From: Serendipita indica DSM 11827 | Taxonomy: Eukaryota; Basidiomycota; Agaricomycetes; Sebacinales; Serendipitaceae | Direction of reading: 5' to 3' | DNA: 64,000 nucleotides | NCBI GenBank assembly: GCA_910890315.1 | Contig: CAJVGD010000046.1 | Coordinates: 1,054,001-1,118,000, forward strand | Shown: piece after piece, positions 23,631-35,201 of the stretch | How positions within the stretch are numbered: position 1 is the first letter of the stretch | How the letters are laid out: each line of letters begins with the position of its first letter | Position numbers and translations under genes: made by a program | The notes under the pieces: model-generated | Database searches by the model: none | What the model was told of the DNA's origin: nothing | The model's input: the letters and a program-made list of their open reading frames with translations, nothing else

Positions 23631-26474
23631 ATGTCTCCACCACCACAGTTCTGTCTCCCGTTTGGTAAAGGCTCAAAGCAGCTCGCCACGCTCGCCACCC
23701 ACCATCCAAACGACTCTGCGTCGACTGCAACACTGACGTCGATGACCTCTGCTGCCACGAAACTTCAATTCACAGACGACACAGAGTCCTACATGGTCGC
23801 TCCACCACACCCGCCCATGCCGTCACGCTCGACGTCTGCGGGCACCCTCGAAAAGCCGCGGACACCTGCGCGGATGTGGACGTGGAAGAAGCACGCAGAG
23901 AGTACATCGACGCTCGTCAGCGATGAACACAACTTTAAGAAGATGGTAGACGAGCCCGTAGAGGTCAAGGATACCGCCCCTCGGCTCGCCGCATTACGCA
24001 AGAAGATGATGGAAGAGAGTATCGATTATTTGTGAGTTTTATTTTTATTTTTATATTTTACATCCTCCCCGTCGCTCGCTGCAAATTTTTTCCATCCCGA
24101 TCAGCGCGCAGCACCTGTGCTGCTTGCTCGCCTTCAAGAGACCGACGCCAGCCCGGCTACCGCCCGCTAAACGCTCTAGGCGTCTCATCTGGGGCGTTAT
24201 CGCATTTGTCGCTCTCGGGTAGCTCATCCGACCTTTTGTGACTACAAGCGCCACTCCACACCCTGGTGGCCCTAGTCACGGGTCCGATTAGGCTCTGTGG
24301 CGACCCCGCAAAAGGCAATCGAGCTGACAGTCGCTCGGATGGAGAAGAACAAAGGCTGACATCCCCCTCCCTTAGTGTCATTCCCTCTGAAGATGGTCAT
24401 CTCTCGGAATATGTCGCTGATTCGGACAAGCGCCTATACTGGATATCTGGCTTTACCGGATCAGCGGGCACCGCAATTGTATCTAAGCGATCAGCCTATC
24501 TATTCGTCGACTCTAGGTACTGGAGCCAGGCCGAGCGAGAGCTCGACGCCAACTGGACCATTCACAAGACGGGCACCCCCGAGATCAAAGACTGGCTCGA
24601 ATGGGCAATTACATGCCCCCGAGGCAGCAAGATTGGCATCGATTCGCGCATGATCTCCCACGAGAAAGCCACTCGTCTCTACAAGGGTCTCTACGATCGG
24701 GGCAGCAAGCTCGCCCACCCGCGGCAGAATCTCGTCGATCTCGTCTGGGAGGACCGGCCAAAGCGACCAAAGGATCCAGTCTATGTTCAACCCGACCGAT
24801 TCACGGGCAGAGACGCCAAGACAAAGTTGGCGGACATACGCAAGTGGATTCGAAAGCAGAATGCGGCTCTGGGCAAGGAAAAGGGTGGCATTACTCGCTC
24901 GGCATCGTCAGCATCGACCGCAGCCAAGCAAGCCACTGCTGCCGCCCAGACGCATACCAAGGATCCCATCAAGCGTTCGAACACGACTCCACCGCACCAA
25001 ACGGGCAAGGCTTCGACGCCAACACCAGCCTCGGCGGTCCCCACCCGGTTGACTGGCCCACCTGGTGTCAAGCGTAGCAATTCGAGCCCGACCGCACCTG
25101 GGCCGACCGGTCCCGACAAGATGTCATGCATGTTCATCTCCGACTTGGCTTCCATTGCCTACACGCTCAACCTGCGTGGCAGCGACATTCCCTTCAACCC
25201 CGTCTTCACTGCCTATCTCCTCGTCGGGGTCGATGGCAAGAATATTCTCTTTGTGGAGAGCGAAAAGTTGCCTGCCGAAGTGCGCGAATACCTTCGCGAG
25301 CTCGGTGTGTCGCTCAAGGACTACTCTGAGGTGTGGTCGTTCCTGCGCCAGAAACAGTGGGGAGAGGGCAAGGTTGTGATCAATCCAAACACTCCCTACG
25401 CTGTCTCGCTCATCATTGGCTCGGCTCGCTACGTCGTGTTGCCCGCCTATGTCGAAGAGATGAAGGCCATTAAGAATGAGGTCGAGATTGAGGGCATGCG
25501 CATGGCCTATATCCGTGATGGTGTGGCCATGGTCCGCTGGTTTGCGTGGCTCGATCAAAAGTTTTCACAAGGCTACGAAATCACCGAATGGGAAGCTTCG
25601 GAGAAACTCAACGCGTTCCGCGAGGACGAGTTGAGGGCGCCAGACGAGATTCAGATGTACATGGGTCTGGCGTACGAGAATATTGTCGCTACAGGCTCCA
25701 ATGCGGCACTGGTTCACTATCACCCGACGCGCAGTAATAGCAAAGTCATTTCGAGGACGGAACCATTCTTGGTCGACTCTGGTGGACAATACAGAGATGG
25801 CACGTGTGATACGACGCGGACGGTTCATTTTGGATACCCGACCGTCGAACAATCCGAGGCGTTTACCCGTGTTTTGCAAGGGCATATGGCAATTGATACT
25901 GCCATTTTCCCTGCTGGTACGTCTGGATCGCAACTCGACGTGCTCGCGCGCAAGGCGCTGTGGCGTGATGGGCTCAATTATCTCCATGGTACGGGCCATG
26001 GAATCGGTAGCTTCCTCAACGTTCACGAGGGACCACACTCGTTCCAGTCGACTACGCCCCTTCAGCCTGGACACATTATCACCAACGAGCCTGGGTACTA
26101 CAAGGATGGCGAGTTTGGAATCCGCATCGAGTCGGCTTTGCTCGTCAACGAAGTGGAGACGAAGCACCAGACCGGCGAGACATTCCTTGGGTTTGAGCGC
26201 CTTACACAGGTGCCTATCCAGATGAGAATGGTCCGCGCCAGCATGCTCACCAAGGAGGAGAGGCAGTGGATCAAAGTGAGTTGCTTCTCTACTGGGAAGG
26301 AAAAGGGATTGATGCTGACCACGTTTGTAGGATCACAATAATCGTGTACGCAAGGTTCTCGAACCCTACATTGCCGAGGACAAGCGCGCGCTCAAATGGC
26401 TCCGACGTGAATGCCAAAAGGGCTTTGGAAATGAAGGCAAAGGCTCTGCGGGCCTTTCCATCGAATGGGACTAG
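23631..26474 (+). CDS. AMPP: Xaa-Pro aminopeptidase P (M24B)
   Basis: Three exons (23631-24031, 24376-26275, 26331-26474) total 815 codons, 814 aa, against ~615 for typical family members. It removes N-terminal residues preceding proline using two Mn ions. Domains: ~130-residue Ser/Thr-rich N-terminal extension; two creatinase-like domains starting VIPSEDGHLSEYV and MFISDLASIAYTLNLRG; and the pita-bread catalytic domain. Metal ligands are visible: the two Asp in VDSGGQYRDGTCDTT, His in GTGHGIGSFLNVHEGP, Glu in ITNEPGYY and Glu in GIRIESALL. An ~80-residue low-complexity Ser/Thr/Pro/Ala insert separates the two N-terminal domains. Intron 1 is 344 nt, far longer than usual here. Probably cytosolic. 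Confidence 0.95.
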
Positions 26475-27596
26475 AGACGCATTCTCGCCGGGCGAGAACT
26501 CTTCGTCTTTTTTACGAAAGTATACGGCAGCCGCCACCAAGTCTTATTCAACCTCGTCTTTTATATTTTTCCTCTGGGCTGTCGGTACTTTCTCTCCACG
26601 GGACTCGACTTTGAAGATTCGGCCTCATTATTCACTCTATGTACGACGCATCGGACCTGATTCACTTACTGTATACCAAACTCATTCCTCAATTAAACGC
26701 GGGCCCCACCCTCCCCACGACCCGACTGCGCCTACAGCAAACGACATTATGCCTCGCCTCCGGACACGGTTTCGCACACGATAGACTGCATCAGGGGAGG
26801 GCACGACAAGGCGGTTACTTTGCTTGCCCTCGTCATTATCGAGATTATCCGTCTCTCTAGACGGCGGATGCACCTTTTTTTTTTGTCTTTTCTGGCCTCC
26901 CAACTCGCTCATGTCGTGGTGTAGCATGTCGACCGCGTGTCGACTGCTGGGTTTTAAAAAGCGGATTTGTTAGAATTGTTTGTAGAAATGGTTTTGAAAT
27001 GTGCTATTTTGCGAAACGTTTGGCCCGGTCGGCTGTTGAGTGAGAATAACATGCAAATGAATTGGGACGAGTAAATCGGATCTGCATTGAATAGCATTGA
27101 AGATCTGGACCCGGATAGTGGGCCGCAAAAGGAAATGTGCCTCTTCGGCGGAAATTGAGCGTCACGAATATTTTAGAGATTTTGTTGGTTGGACCGGAAT
27201 GTCCACCCGCGTGTCTGCGGCGTCGAGTGAGGGGTAATGAAAGCAGCAGTAGTTTTCTGGCAGGGACTAGTAGTAGCCCTTGTTATGTTGCGTGATCCAA
27301 TATACTCGAGGTTGAAGACTTAACAACTCCGCCGGCGCCTAACAGCGGTTAGCTTAGGGACAGGAATCCCTTGCGAACGGGCAGCTGTATTCTGGACCCG
27401 TGTCCTGCGTATATATTCTCCCGGTCCCGACTTTGGCGTATTTGCTTTCTGGATTTTTCGTCCCCCACCTCTGCAAGTCACACACCTCCTCCTTGGACCC
27501 AACGAACTGTCCGAAGACGCTCAACTTGAACCCGGACGAGACAAAGTGGCATTCTAGCCCGTCTGCTTTTACGCGTGCGGAGAAGAGGCTTGGTAG
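26475..27596. other. Intergenic region
   Basis: About 1.1 kb between aminopeptidase P and the membrane protein gene, both on plus. AT-rich with a T tract near 26876; no gene recognised. Confidence 0.5.
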
Positions 27597-30176
27597 ATGT
27601 TCGATGGACAGACACTAACTCTTGTCGAACTCTACGTCCACGGCTTTCGAGACGCGGCCTATGTTGCCTTTGCCTCCTTGGCCGTCATTGTGCGTATTCA
27701 TATATTCTCTATGCTCCTCCTCTAGAGTACCCTGGGCCCTGCCGTCGTCGATGCCAGTCTTGGTAGCGTGGTGGAGTCTCCCGAGTTACTCGCCTGTCGT
27801 CAGCTCCGCTCGCTAACACTTTTGTTTGCGTTGGAATCTAGATCTATGATTATCTTATTACCTTTCAAGCCGAGCTCGAGTCGTTTTGGACCCCGCCGTG
27901 GAGTCTTGTCCGCGCCCTGTTCCTTCTGGTATGCACCCTCCCTGTTCGGTAACTGTACAACTCATGGTTCATGGGAATATAGAACCGCTACATTAGTATT
28001 GTTGTTGCGTGGTATGTCTTGGCAGTGCTTGCCAGTTACCGGCTGCCGTCGTCCTGATTTCAGCGCCGCAGTGTCCAGGTCTACAGACTCGTGGCATCTC
28101 ATCCAACACATATCGTACGTATGATTATATTACACTCACCAAGAATCTGACATTTGCGGGATAGGCGTGCGTCCTAACAAATTTCAGCCGCCTGTGGCTG
28201 ACTCTGCTTTTGCAACAGATGCCAGGCGACGACATTGATATGGACGTATGGCATCGTCCTCATCTTCATCATGGGATCAGGTTCGTTTTGGTTCCATCAC
28301 CGGCGGGCCACACGGCATTGACAGGCCATCCTCAACACCTGCCAGTCATCCTCCTCATGCGCGTCTTGGCCGTGTACCGTCGTCAGAAATGGGTCACATA
28401 CGGCCTCATGACGCTTTTCGTTTTGCTCACAGTCGGATTTCTGGCCTTTACGATTGAACTCAATAAAGTAGGTCTCCCACTCAACTAGCGCGCGGTTATT
28501 GACGTCTTGTTTAGAGAACTATAACTTTTGGTCAGTTCTCCTCGTGAAGCGGTCTGACGGATGTTAATGAAGGCCTAGATGCTGAACCATTGATTCACGG
28601 TTGTCCGGGGAGGATGGAGTCTTCCAGCTTGGCTGTCATCTGGCGTAAGGCTTGAATACTTTTAAAAACTCTTCTAATGCCTTTATAGGTGTCTATGTTT
28701 GTCCAATAGTGAGTACTTTCATCCCCTGTAGGTTCATTGCCGACAACATTGCAGGTTTTACAAAGTATGACAATTACAGAAGTCCTCTATAATATACTGA
28801 AGCTTCACAGCTATTCTTGTCGCCATGATCCTATTCAAGGCCGTTCGACAGACAAACCAATCGAAAGCTGGGCGTGGCATCGTCGGCTTGCTGGCTAGAG
28901 AGTGGGTGCCAGCTCATCAGCACGGGCTCAGCTGACGACTTTTAGTGGTGTCATGGTTTACGTTTCCGTATTATGTGCGTTCAATCCCCCTATTCGTCAG
29001 CTAACCGACTCTTACCGCCAATCGACCTTTCGATCCACAGTGGCCCTAATCTTATCGATAATAGCTTGCTTCATTCCGATCCTCCAAGTACCCCTACTTG
29101 CTTCAAACCTCCTCCTTCCTGTCGTCGGCATTAGTACCTCGCGTATCCTCCTCAATATTCGTTCCCATCTCTCACACAACCTACTCCCACATCTCCGACA
29201 TACCATCGCTGGAAACACGAGTGCAGGTGTGGTTTCCGGTGTCGAAATGTCTGCACTCTACCTCGGTGGATATCACGGCGGAATCGCCCCCGCGCGAGGC
29301 GTAGAGGGTGCCAAAGTCCGAGAGATTGGGAACACGACGATGATTGAAGTCCCAGTCGTGGACGACTCGACGTTGGATGATTACGAAGACGAGGAGCACA
29401 ATCTAACTCAACGATATCAAGAAGACAGTGTTGGGGGTGGGAGCACCATTGAGGAGGGTCCGTCAATGCGTGTGGATGGCGAGCCTTCAAGCACGCTTGG
29501 ACGTGCGGGGAGTGCAACGGGTGGTTATGGACATCCGCGCAGTCGACCTGGAAGTGGTCGAGCCGCGTTGAAGATTAGTGCGCTTGGTGCGACCCCAGGA
29601 TGGGAGCACTGGGATGAACGACTGCCGACCAAGGATTTCCGCTTGCCGACACTTGCCGTTCCTCATACTCTCCGTCCATCATCCCCATCATATGTCACTG
29701 GTTCAATGACGGGGACAAGCGGTGTAGACTCAAACTCGAACGAGTCTGGATCACGAGAGGATCTTCGAGAGGTGCAACCACAAGTTCATACGGTGATGGT
29801 GACGAAGCAGATTGAGCAAATAACATCCCCCGGTAGACGACGGCGGAAACAGGCTGGTTCACGGGAGAGAGCTATCCAATGGGCACCTCCGCCTACAGCT
29901 TCGACTATTCGCTCTACTACCACTGCACATAGTAGCGGTGAAGGAGACGACCTATCCACGTCCTACGCTCAATCCCTCGTCCAAGGAAGTGGACCGGGAC
30001 GACCAAACGGCACACAAGCCCAGATACAACATTCCCGACATGTTCGATCATCCAGTCGATTGCGTACACACGATTCGGTATCGAGATCGCAAAGCAGCAA
30101 GGAACCCAGCTCGGGCTCGACGAGTGCAGAAGGCGAACCCGTGTGGCGATCGGCTTCTACAATCTCCCCGGATTGA
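27597..30176 (+). CDS. DUF6533-type multi-pass membrane protein
   Basis: Likely start is the ATG at 27597 (MFDGQTLTLVELYVHGFRD). The gene is cut into about eight or more exons up to 28.9 kb; junctions there are approximate. Family-like pieces in order: IYDYLITFQAELESFWTPPW with SLVRALFLLNRYISI, then VILLMRVLAVYRRQKWVTY with a following TM helix, a late TM pair (FRSTVALILSIIACFIPILQ) and the motif SRILLNIRSH. The last exon, from about 28,945, adds a ~300-residue cytosolic tail rich in Ser/Gly/Thr with acidic patches. Agaricomycetes encode dozens of such 6-7 TM proteins; the function is unknown. Convergent with NAD kinase (291 bp apart). Confidence 0.75.
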
Positions 30177-30467
30177 TTCACTTCCTTTGACTCCTCTCGT
30201 TCTACTGTACATGTCAGTCTTGGTCGATCTCGCTTCACCTGTTAGAAAGCGCATCGGCATTGCAATTATTGATCATCAATCGCTGTACTTTTCGTGTCTT
30301 CTTTTCCTTGTCTTGTCATATCTCCTGTCTCTCAATAGCATCTTTACGGAACTCACCAACACGTTACAATGTGAATGGGGAGATGCATAAACGAGAGGTG
30401 TACAGATGCGACGTGAGGCAGTGGATGTGTTTTCTCTAGCATTGCATGACAGCGGAGCCACCCTTCC

Positions 30468-31892
30468 TTATACTCTCTCTGTCGCAAGATGCTTGTTCTT
30501 GAAGGAGGCGTTGAACTGCAAGAGAGTGTTGATATCTCGCACCCAATCGTCTCCCAACCCACGCTCGCCCATTTCCGTTCGCCGCTTTTCGAGGTCGACT
30601 CGGGAGGCATGCAGGTCGGCGGATCGTTTGACACACGGGACTGGATACGGCGACGCTTCGACTGAGACAAATTCGCCTGGTTGGAGGACACGCACGCCTT
30701 GGCCGTCCATGGATACCTCCGCCGGAGCGCGACTTGTACGGCTCACCTATATCATTGACAGATCAGGGCTTGGTGATTTGACTAAGATTGTGGGGACGCT
30801 TACCTTGAGGGTTATCCTAGATGAACCTGGTAACACGAGTGACCGAAACGAAAGACTTCGAGGACATATTGGTGTTAGGAGCAGTGCATTTACAGCTGGA
30901 TGCACAATAGGACCGCCGGACGAGAGAGAATAAGCCGTGGATCCAGTAGGTGTAGAAAGAATCAAGCCATCGGACTGGTAATCGTGAGATTGTGCATTCT
31001 AGGCCAGGGCTGGACTTACGACGGCCTCTGTGAGGTGCTGCCCATCCACGTAGGCGTCTATAATATTTAGATGTGGACTCCTTCCTCTATGTAATGTCAC
31101 TTCGTTCATGACTTGCCATCCTGCGCACGATGAGATGGGTAGAACGTATAGCAAGGAAACAAGTACCTGGCTCTCCGCACCCTTCAATCTCACTGCCATC
31201 TTGCCGATGAAAAGTGCAAGCTATCCGCATTCGCTCAAGAATGGTCGCCTTTCCCGTAAACACCTCATCAAAGGCAGAGGGGAATGTATCAACGTCTTTA
31301 GACCATCAGCATCACGGCAATAGAGATGATATAATGCGTACTAAAGGGCAGAAGGAAGCCCAATGTTCCCATAGAAAAGCTCAGGACAGGGGGAATTGGT
31401 CCAGTTTTGAAAAGCGAGGAGGCATGTAGAATCGTCCCGTCACCGCCCAACGTCACGATAAGATCTATCGGAGACTGCTCTGAAGAGTGGTATAAGAGAG
31501 GGATGATTCGATTGAGAAGCGTGACTCGCCCGAAGCCGTCCATGGTTGCAATCCATCTAGAGCGTCCGCTTCCCGCTCTTGATATAATGCTACGTTAGGG
31601 TACCGTCTCTTTACGTGTCTACGTTCTATATTAGATGTTATCTCAACCTCTGTATGGTACATACTGAGCAATATCCTTCAATGCTGTCGTGATAACTTGG
31701 TCGTCTCGCTTCTTCACGAATAAAACAGACTCTGGAGGCTTATTCAACCATTTAGACTGTGGTTGTGTAGCAAATCTGCGAGGCTGAAATTGCGAAAGGC
31801 TAGCCTGGCGATGGTGAGACGTTGTTCGCGGCGTAAAGAGGAGTGTACCGAAAACTTGATGGTTTCTTAAATAACCCGAGTCTAGTGATCAT
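30468..31892 (-). CDS. NAD(H) kinase, probably mitochondrial (Pos5-like)
   Basis: ATP-NAD kinase, making NADP(H) from NAD(H). Conserved motifs: [16 protein letters not shown] (phosphate loop), [11 protein letters not shown], the [14 protein letters not shown] segment and [20 protein letters not shown] (NAD binding). The best 5' model starts at the ATG at 31892 ([15 protein letters not shown]), followed by a ~73-nt intron and [19 protein letters not shown]. This N-terminus is Arg/Lys-rich, has no acidic residues, and looks like a mitochondrial presequence, as in yeast Pos5. Several more introns separate the motifs. The C-terminus ends in [11 protein letters not shown] at 30468. Divergent from the RRM gene. 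Confidence 0.9.
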
Positions 31893-32022
31893 GACTTGTG
31901 AAATTGGCCAAAGTCGTGGGCAGCGGCAAACGAGGGCGACAAACTTGGTTTCTCAACTTGGCTGCCGCGTCGTTGTCATTTGGCGTTCGCCCATCGAAAC
32001 CGCGCCACTCTCGTCTCTCAAA
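31893..32022. promoter_or_regulatory. Bidirectional promoter between NAD kinase and RRM gene
   Basis: Only 130 bp separate the two divergent start codons, so both 5' UTRs and any core promoter elements must lie here. No clear TATA box seen in either direction. Confidence 0.7.
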
Positions 32023-33041
32023 ATGTCTCTAGCTGATCGTCTGAGTGGAGGTGTACCCGGTGGACGCGCAGCGCGAACGAAATCGTCCAATTCGCTCCGT
32101 TCAAAGCCCTACGTACGTCATCTACTCCGCCTTTCGGACATCTTTGAGCTGAAACGAGATGTTCACTACGTGTAGAGCGCGAGTCCTCGCTCGTCTGGAC
32201 GGTCTAGCGATAGGGAAGACGGCAAACGCGACCTGGACGCGAAGTGGACGCACGACAAGTATGCGTCGCATAATGGCATCGAGGGAGGAGAACTCGGTGC
32301 GCGCATGACTGGCGACGTTGGACGACAAATCACCAGCGGCACTTCTGGCTCGTCCAGACTCGTAAACAGGGCATTCGCTGGTGTACTCGGCAAAGCTGAA
32401 CCAAAGGGTGCTACTTCAGACTCTGGAGGGCTCTCCATCAAGGGAGCGTCTACGCTCGCGGGAACCGGAGTCGAAGTGGACGGTCTCGCGCCTGGCACGA
32501 CAGCAGAAGATGTGGCAGAAATATTTTCTAGCTGCGGCAAAATTGTCGAACATCGTCTGCTCACCCGCCCCGACTCGCCAACAGTCCGTGTCTTTCTCCA
32601 CTTTGAGACAGCACAAGGTGCACAAACTGCAGTGGCACGATTCGACAAACAAACCGCGGATGGACGCACTTTGAACGTTTTCGTTGTCAGTGCTGGCTCG
32701 CTCGCATCTCGCATGGGATTCCAAGGGAGGAGTGCCCCGCCAAAGAAGAATGTGGACTTGCTGGCAGACAGCACACCCAGGTCTGGAGGGTGAGGTTGAA
32801 ACCAGTACTTCTGACTTGCTCACTCACATGTTATTCAAGCATGCGCTCAGATGAAATCATGCAAACCGACCCTCGGGCCAAATTGGTCAGTGACCCTTCT
32901 GGTGCCAATAAACTCATCCAGAGCATTCAATCAACCTCTAATGGTAATGAGCGACGTAATGAACGAAAAGGAGGACGTGGACGAGGAGGAAAGCCGGGCG
33001 GACCCGCTCGCTCCTTGTCGAGTAGGATGCAACTAGACTAA
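32023..33041 (+). CDS. RRM-domain RNA-binding protein (Aly/Yra1-like)
   Basis: Three exons (32023-32112, 32176-32789, 32840-33041) give 301 aa. One RRM lies at about residues 127-202: VEVDGLAPGTTAEDVAEIF (RNP2 region), VRVFLHFETAQGAQTAV (RNP1 region, degenerate, aromatic Phe kept) and GRTLNVFVV. Flanks are disordered and basic: MSLADRLSGGVPGG with an RS/RE-rich stretch before it, and a C-terminal RKGGRGRGGKPGG (RGG-type) followed by SLSSRMQLD. The single RRM between basic arms, with an RGG tail, resembles mRNA-export adaptors of the REF/Aly class, but a short canonical UAP56-binding box is not certain. Probably nuclear. Confidence 0.85.
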
Positions 33042-33200
33042 CATGTATACTCAGATGATGTACGCTATGTATGTGCTCAACCTCTCTATTTCGAGCCGTA
33101 GAATGAGTGGTATCTTAGGGTACATGGATTGGACAATAATTAGCGCGTGTGATAGTCGAGTACCCTACTGATAAATTAAACCTACGCGTAGAACTGTCAG

Positions 33201-34787
33201 TCACGAGGAGCGTTCGCCGTTGCGGTCGTTTGAGGAAGTGCCGTCCTCGCGCTCGAGGCGCTGCCTCTCTTCCTCTTCGGCCACCTTCTTATCAAACGCC
33301 TCTTTGCTCCTCTTGATTAACTTTCGCTGACCATCATCAGCCGTCAATTTCCACATTTCCAGAAGAACCGTCTTTGGCAGCCCCGAGTTGACAGACTCTT
33401 TCATCCCCTTGAGCAGTTTCCATGTCGGCGTGAGGACAAGAGTCCAGCTCCGTACGAGATTGTTTTTCATCGCCTCGAGTGGATGAGGGATGATGTAGCT
33501 TCGATGGGCGTACTGTTCATCTGCCGTCCAAGCAGTCGTCCCCGGCCGATAGTTCCACATTCGCTGATACCATGGAGCAGGAGGTGCAAAGGCATCTGGC
33601 CCAAACCGATTATCGTTGGGAGGTTGGGTCGGCGGCTTGCTTGCTTGAGCCTTTGGGGTGGGCTTTGTTCCTCCAAGCGTCGTTGTCTGTGCTTTGACGG
33701 GCGGTGAGGCCGAATCGTTGGAGGATTCAGGAGGGGAAGATGAGGAAGCAGACGCTGTACTAGAACTCGAATCGGGCTGGGACGCTGCAGTTGAGAGCGA
33801 AGTCGTCGCACGTTGATTGTATTGGGATTGTGGGAGTAAACCCGAGCTCGTCTGTTTCTCGTGAATTGCTCGCGTTTCTATTTGCTCCGCCATTTGCTTT
33901 CCCTTGAGTTCCCGTTTGAGCCTCTTTGCGTGTTCCTTGGCAAGCCTCTCGGCAACTCTCTCTGTACTCCAGATGTCTTCACGGAAGCGACGATGGGCAT
34001 CATACGAGCGGAGTGGGACGTGCATACCCTGCGAGGTGACGTTATTGGCCGCCAGCTAAGGACGGTGGGCGAGACTGACCTGGATCTTCTCTAGCGCCGA
34101 AGCTGATCCGGTACCATAGGATATGTAATTTCCTTCCCTCCAAACGTCACGTTTGTCGATCACGTTGAAGGCTTGCTCAGCCTCGTCTCCCTCCTCGTCA
34201 ATGCTGGTCCAGCCACCAGAGCTATCGTTCGGCCCAATAACACGCTCCTTCCAATACCCTGGAACCTCCTTTGATTGACCAAACTTTGGAGGGAGCGGTA
34301 TCGATTTGCCGTTGACTTCGTAATTATTGATGTGCCGCCATCCAAAGGTGTAGCAACGGGGTAGCTCTCCATTATGTCGTCTCCGTGTCCGTTGGGTACA
34401 TACAATGACATTGACCTCGTCTGTGTCTCCGTCAAAGTACCTTCCTACATGCAGGACTGAAGGAAAATTGACCGGGGGACCTGCTCTCTGCAATTAGAGC
34501 ATTAGCACACCCGAAGTAGCCACAGGGTTAGGCTAGCGGTATCGTTCAAGAGTGAAGCTCATACATGCGCGCCACGCTTAATCGGTGACGCTTCTGCGGT
34601 ATCAAGCCAGGAGGTATGGCAATGAAGTGACGAGAAAGTAGGAGAATAGAACGGTAGAAGTGGTTAGAAATAGTGAAATAGTCCGTACCTTTGCCGCCTG
34701 GTGGTTTTGATCAGCAGCTGGCTGTCCAGCCTCGCTGGAGCTCGTCGGAGTATCATCTCGAGGCCTTGAAGAGTCGGAATTAGACAT
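33201..34787 (-). CDS. Conserved hypothetical protein, 444 aa
   Basis: Three exons (34787-34689, 34487-34080, 34028-33201) sum to 445 codons. Not recognised. The first exon is a Ser/Asp-rich lead (MSNSDSSRPRDDTPTSSSE). The middle has a well-ordered stretch (VLHVGRYFDGDTDEVNVIV, CYTFGWRHINNYEVNG, PPKFGQSKEVPGYWKERVIG). The last exon has a charged helix, a Ser/Pro-rich linker and a second ordered part (APWYQRMWNYRPGTTAWT, YIIPHPLEAMKNNLVRSWTL). It ends in an acidic coiled coil. No signal peptide or TM. The first intron, 201 nt, is long for this window, so a small extra exon inside it cannot be excluded. Confidence 0.65.
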
Positions 34788-35201
34788 ATCGCTGACGTAG
34801 AGCGTAGAGATTAGAGGCCAAAAGGCGAGGCGGGGTGCCGCTCGGTGTAGTGGATTCCAAGTTTGATGGTCAGTGCCGAACCACAAAGAGCGTGCTCATG
34901 AAATGCCTATCCCAGGGATCAATTCAATTATTTATAATCACTGCATCTGCATCAACCAAATTTACAAACTCTGACTCGGCGCTGTTTCTTAGCTCAGCAA
35001 TGGAACAAGAGGCCAGGAAAATACATCCGTTCACGAGGAGTTGAAGGAATTGCAACACAGAGCGAAAGCAAATCTGAGCGTAGAAACTAGATAGGCGGAT
35101 AAGGATGACAAATTCCGCCAGTAAATGATGGACATCTTGCGTTCCAGTCCAAAGCGTTGTCGTCCGTGCAAAGGCTACATAGGTTCCCTGGTAATGATGC
35201 A

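Noticed and set aside
25565-26167. 200-codon minus-strand ORF within aminopeptidase P
   Set aside because: Antisense shadow of the catalytic domain; no family features.
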